In this document: one piece after another, positions 32,432 to 35,011 of the stretch | Numbering within the stretch: the first letter of the stretch is position 1 | Layout of the letters: every line of letters begins with the position of its first letter | Source of the DNA: Armatimonadota bacterium | GTDB taxonomy: Bacteria > Armatimonadota > DTGP01 > JAKQQT01 | NCBI GenBank assembly: GCA_029564025.1 | Contig: JAKQQT010000212.1 | Coordinates: forward strand, 1-35,011 | Direction of reading: 5' to 3' | DNA: 35,011 nt | The notes under the pieces: model-generated | The model's input: the letters and a program-made list of their open reading frames with translations, nothing else | Databases searched by the model: none | Told to the model about the DNA's origin: nothing | Made by a program: the position numbers and the translations under genes

Positions 32432-33739
32432 ATGCCTTGGGCCATCCGTATGCGACGATTCCTTAGACAACCTGCCGACGCCGACGCACGCGACGACCGC
32501 CACAATTTCGCGGCGTTCCTCTCCGATATGTTTTCGTATTTCAGCGCCAGCGCCCTTCTGTCGCCGGTTACGATTCTGCCGTTGTTCGCCCTGAAACTGA
32601 CCGACAGCAAGCTGATCATCGCGTTGATTCCGACCCTCTTCAGCTTCGGAATGGTCCTTCCCCAGGCGCTCGGAGCGCGCCTTGTGCACGGGTTGACGCG
32701 ATACCGGCCGTTCGTCATCAAGTTCGTGATTGTCGAACGGGTGGCGGTTGTGCTGGCCGCGGTTTCTTTCGTCGTGTTCGCTCAATCTCCAAAGTGGTTG
32801 CTTCTGAGCATGCCTCTGTTGTTCTTGAGCATCTGGTACTTCACGATGGGCATCAATGGTCCGGCGTATTCGGCGATGCTGACCAACGCTGTTGCGCCGC
32901 AACGCAGAGGGCGGCTTCACGGCATCGGGGCGGCTGTCGGAGCGGCACTGGGGCTGGCGTCCACAGCCTGGGCGCTTCATATGCTGAAAACCATGCGGTT
33001 TCCCTACGGCTTCGCCGCTCTGACCTTTCTGGGCGCTGTAATCCTGATTATTGGCGTCATTCCGCTGGGATTCGTCCGGGAAAAACCGCACGTGCCGGTA
33101 GAGGAGCATCCGACGGAACGCGGAGACGGGATATTCGCCATATGGAAGCGCGACCGCCAGTACAGGCTGTACCTCGTCTTCCAGATTGTTTTTGCCCTGA
33201 CCGGTGCACAGACGGCAATCTGGACGGGTTATGCCGTGTCCAGCCTTCGCGCCGGCGACGCGGATGTGGTTCGCTTGCAGATGATTATTACCCTTGCGGG
33301 AGGAATCTCCTACCTCGCCTCGGGATGGCTGGCCGATCACCTCGGCAACCGCATCGTTATCCTGACCAGTATCATCCTGACCGCGGTGGCGGCTCTGTGG
33401 GCTGGTCTCGCGCCGACACTGCACTGGTATATGCTCAGTTTCATCCCGTCGGCAATGGCCGTAAGCGCATACGGATTGGCCAGTTTCAACATACTGATGG
33501 AGATGGCGCCACCCGGAAAAGTTCCGGCTTATACCGCCGCGGGAGCCCTGATATCAGGCCCGTGGCGTGTGATGTCGCCGATGCTGGGAGGATTCATCGC
33601 CCTGCGCGTCGGGTACGGCGCGGTGTTTTTCACGGTGGTCACAGCCGCTCTGATGGCCGCCTGTCTGTTCTTCTTTGTGCGCGAACCCCGGCGCCGAATC
33701 GGGGTGGAAAGAGTTCATGCGAGTCCTGCTCACGAATGA
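32432..33739 (+). CDS. MFS transporter
   Basis: A 435-residue membrane protein with about 12 hydrophobic segments. The N-terminal cytoplasmic stretch is charged (RFLRQPADADARDDRHN), then FLSDMFSYFSASALLSPVTILPLFALKLTDSKL. The central loop (about 215-245) is hydrophilic. GWLADHLGNRIVIL after helix 8 is the usual MFS loop motif. I cannot assign a substrate; it is not closely similar to the MFS_3 protein at 25809. Start ATG 32432 has AGAAGG 7 nt upstream. Its last 23 nt overlap surE, so the two are probably cotranslated. Confidence 0.8.
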   Translation: MPWAIRMRRFLRQPADADARDDRHNFAAFLSDMFSYFSASALLSPVTILPLFALKLTDSKLIIALIPTLFSFGMVLPQALGARLVHGLTRYRPFVIKFVIVERVAVVLAAVSFVVFAQSPKWLLLSMPLLFLSIWYFTMGINGPAYSAMLTNAVAPQRRGRLHGIGAAVGAALGLASTAWALHMLKTMRFPYGFAALTFLGAVILIIGVIPLGFVREKPHVPVEEHPTERGDGIFAIWKRDRQYRLYLVFQIVFALTGAQTAIWTGYAVSSLRAGDADVVRLQMIITLAGGISYLASGWLADHLGNRIVILTSIILTAVAALWAGLAPTLHWYMLSFIPSAMAVSAYGLASFNILMEMAPPGKVPAYTAAGALISGPWRVMSPMLGGFIALRVGYGAVFFTVVTAALMAACLFFFVREPRRRIGVERVHASPAHE

Positions 33740-34529
33740 CGACGGAGTCCAGGCGGAAGGCCTGCTGGTCCTGCGGCAGGTGCTTTCCCGTTCCGCGGAA
33801 GTCACGGTCCTGGCGCCGGACCGTCCGCGTTCGGCTTGCGGACACTCCGTGACGCTCCACAAGCCCCTGCGGGTGTCTCACGTGACCATGGCGGACGGCT
33901 CACCCGCGATGGCCGCGACCGGCACGCCCACCGACTGCGTGATGCTGGCACTGCGCACAGATCTTCTGCCCGAACCGCCGGACCTGGTCATCTCGGGCAT
34001 CAACAACGGCCCGAATCTCGGCTGGGACCTGACCTATTCCGGCACCGTCAGTGGAGCCATGGAAGCGGCAATCAGCAACGTCCCGGCGATCTCTGTGTCG
34101 TCTGTGCGCCTCGACGTGGCGCCGTACACATCGGATGCCCAGGCGTTCCTGTCCGGCAAGGCAAAGATGAATTACGAAGTCGCGGCCGAGTTCATCGCCG
34201 ACCTGGCGGTGAAACTGCTGTCGAATTCTCTGCCGAAGCATACATTCCTGAACGTGAATGTGCCAAGCGTTCCGAAGGAAGTATTAAGGGGTGTGCAAGT
34301 AACTCGGCAGGGCATCCGCCGGTACTCGGGCATGGCTGATACGCGCACCGACCCGATGGGAAATACCTACTACTGGCTGGGCGGCGACCTGCCCGAGGAC
34401 GTTCTGGAACCGGGCGCCGACGTGCACGCCGTCGCCAACGGCTACATCAGCGTCACACCGATCCAGATGGACCTGACGGCTCACGCATCTCTTGATACGT
34501 TGCGCGATTGGGATTTCGCCGCCTGGTAA
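33717..34529 (+). CDS. surE: 5'/3'-nucleotidase SurE
   Basis: A 270-residue metal-dependent phosphatase that removes phosphate from nucleoside monophosphates and is linked to stationary-phase survival. The metal site is formed by NDDG (Asp8, Asp9), Ser39 in APDRPRSACGHS, and Asn96 in SGINNGPNLG. YSGTVSGAMEA follows, as in all SurE proteins. ATG 33717 is preceded by GGAAAGAG and lies inside the end of the MFS gene. In many bacteria surE sits next to pcm or truD; neither is here. Confidence 0.95.
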   Translation: MRVLLTNDDGVQAEGLLVLRQVLSRSAEVTVLAPDRPRSACGHSVTLHKPLRVSHVTMADGSPAMAATGTPTDCVMLALRTDLLPEPPDLVISGINNGPNLGWDLTYSGTVSGAMEAAISNVPAISVSSVRLDVAPYTSDAQAFLSGKAKMNYEVAAEFIADLAVKLLSNSLPKHTFLNVNVPSVPKEVLRGVQVTRQGIRRYSGMADTRTDPMGNTYYWLGGDLPEDVLEPGADVHAVANGYISVTPIQMDLTAHASLDTLRDWDFAAW

Positions 34530-34538
34530 ACACACATC

Positions 34539-34729
34539 AGCCCGGGATGGAATCCCCGGCCAATTGGGCGGTCCACCGTATCCCGGGATTGCATCCCGGG
34601 CCATTTCTGGTGCCCCAACGGGGCAACCCAACCGTAGCCCGGGATGGAATCCCGGGCCATTTCGTCATCCCATCATCTGGTGCCCCATCGGGGCAACCCA
34701 ACTGTAGCCCGGGATGGAATCCCGGGCCA
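34539..34729. repeat. Cluster of REP-like palindromes in A-A-B-A-B-A order
   Basis: Unit A (CCCGGGATGGAATCCCGGG and variants) occurs at 34539-34562, 34579-34602, 34635-34659 and 34705-34729. Unit B (TGCCCCAACGGGGCAACCCA and a variant) occurs at 34609-34632 and 34679-34702. The last A-B-A part has a period of 70 nt. Both units are palindromic. The cluster starts 10 nt after the surE stop and ends just before the next gene's stop, so it may also stop transcription from both sides. Confidence 0.85.
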
Positions 34730-34745
34730 ACACGCCACGGGCGAA

Positions 34746-35011
34746 TCAGAGTTTCCCGGCCTTTGCCAGTGCAACCGCATCGGCAATGTCAATCACGGTG
34801 GCCGAACCTCCCGTTGTCACGGTGTTCAACGATCCGAACTCTCCGGCGGTCGGCGCTACCTCGAGACCCGCGGCTATCCGCAACGCCCGACGCGCCGAGG
34901 CCGCTACCGTCTGTGTCAGGACAAACGCGTCCCAATCCGAGGAGGAATAACTTCCCGGATTCTGAGCGTTGTCCAACGACTCGATCCGGATGATGTTGCG
35001 TCCCGCCTTCA
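34746..35011 (-). CDS. C-terminal end of a protein with dockerin-like tail (5' part outside window)
   Basis: The last 87 codons of a gene entering from the right edge, ending TGA at 34746. The visible protein reads KAGRNIIRIESLDN, then a WDAFVLTQTV stretch, SARRALRIAAGL, and VIDIADAVALAKAGKL at the end. The two DA..A..L..A.G halves resemble dockerin-like or calcium-helix pairs at the ends of secreted proteins, similar to the tail of the propeller protein at 17165-18682. The main domain and function lie outside the window. Confidence 0.65.
   Translation of the reverse strand, partial: KAGRNIIRIESLDNAQNPGSYSSSDWDAFVLTQTVAASARRALRIAAGLEVAPTAGEFGSLNTVTTGGSATVIDIADAVALAKAGKL

Noticed and set aside
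34539-34729. Replication origin or attachment site at the palindrome cluster
   Set aside because: There are no DnaA boxes, integrase or tRNA fragment nearby, and the units match a dispersed repeat elsewhere in the window.

Overview
The window looks like a chromosomal segment of a GC-rich free-living bacterium, most plausibly an Armatimonadota-type or related deep-branching lineage. The reasons are large pseudopilins with C-terminal DGHV motifs, dockerin-like C-terminal modules on secreted proteins, a PdtaS/PdtaR-type kinase and ANTAR regulator, and many short dispersed intergenic repeats of the kind common in Armatimonadota, Planctomycetota and Acidobacteriota. This assignment is inference; there is no rRNA here to settle it.

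Region 1 (1-13812, minus strand) is a type IV pilus / type II secretion-like operon. In transcription order it encodes the retraction ATPase PilT, the platform protein PilC, the prepilin peptidase PilD, two DGHV-type pseudopilins, PilV-, PilW- and PilX-like minor pilins of very large size, and a secreted beta-propeller protein that runs off the left edge. Genes overlap or nearly touch from 10141 down to 4754. The order PilV-PilW-PilX-propeller is the order of proteobacterial minor pilin operons ending in PilY1, and the propeller carries a PilY1-like calcium loop. This is the most interesting system in the window. No pilB, pilM-Q or major pilin gene is visible.

Region 2 (13939-18821) holds a DUF5009-type membrane acyltransferase-like gene (minus), a secreted Spy/CpxP-like protein built of two exact 80-residue modules, secG behind a near-consensus promoter, tRNA-Leu(GAG), a secreted PQQ-repeat propeller with a dockerin-like tail, and tRNA-Leu(CAG). 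A strong bidirectional terminator follows.

Region 3 (18886-23168) has a nucleotide-sugar dehydrogenase (minus), then divergently a GAF-GAF-HisKA_2 sensor kinase overlapping an ANTAR response regulator.

Region 4 (23169-28328) is rich in repeats: tandem ATCCTGA heptads, CACAGAG-type repeats, a 100-bp foldback and a REP-like element. Between them lie a small zinc-ribbon protein and a minus-strand group of MFS transporter, DmpA-like peptidase and Asp/Glu racemase-family genes, plus what appears to be a remnant 3' end of a second racemase gene. An epoxyqueuosine reductase gene (queG) reads the other way.

Region 5 (28329-35011) carries an active/inactive pair of secreted M16 peptidases, a BaiN/HI0933-type flavoprotein (minus), an MFS transporter overlapping surE, a cluster of palindromic repeats, and the C-terminal end of another protein with a dockerin-like tail.
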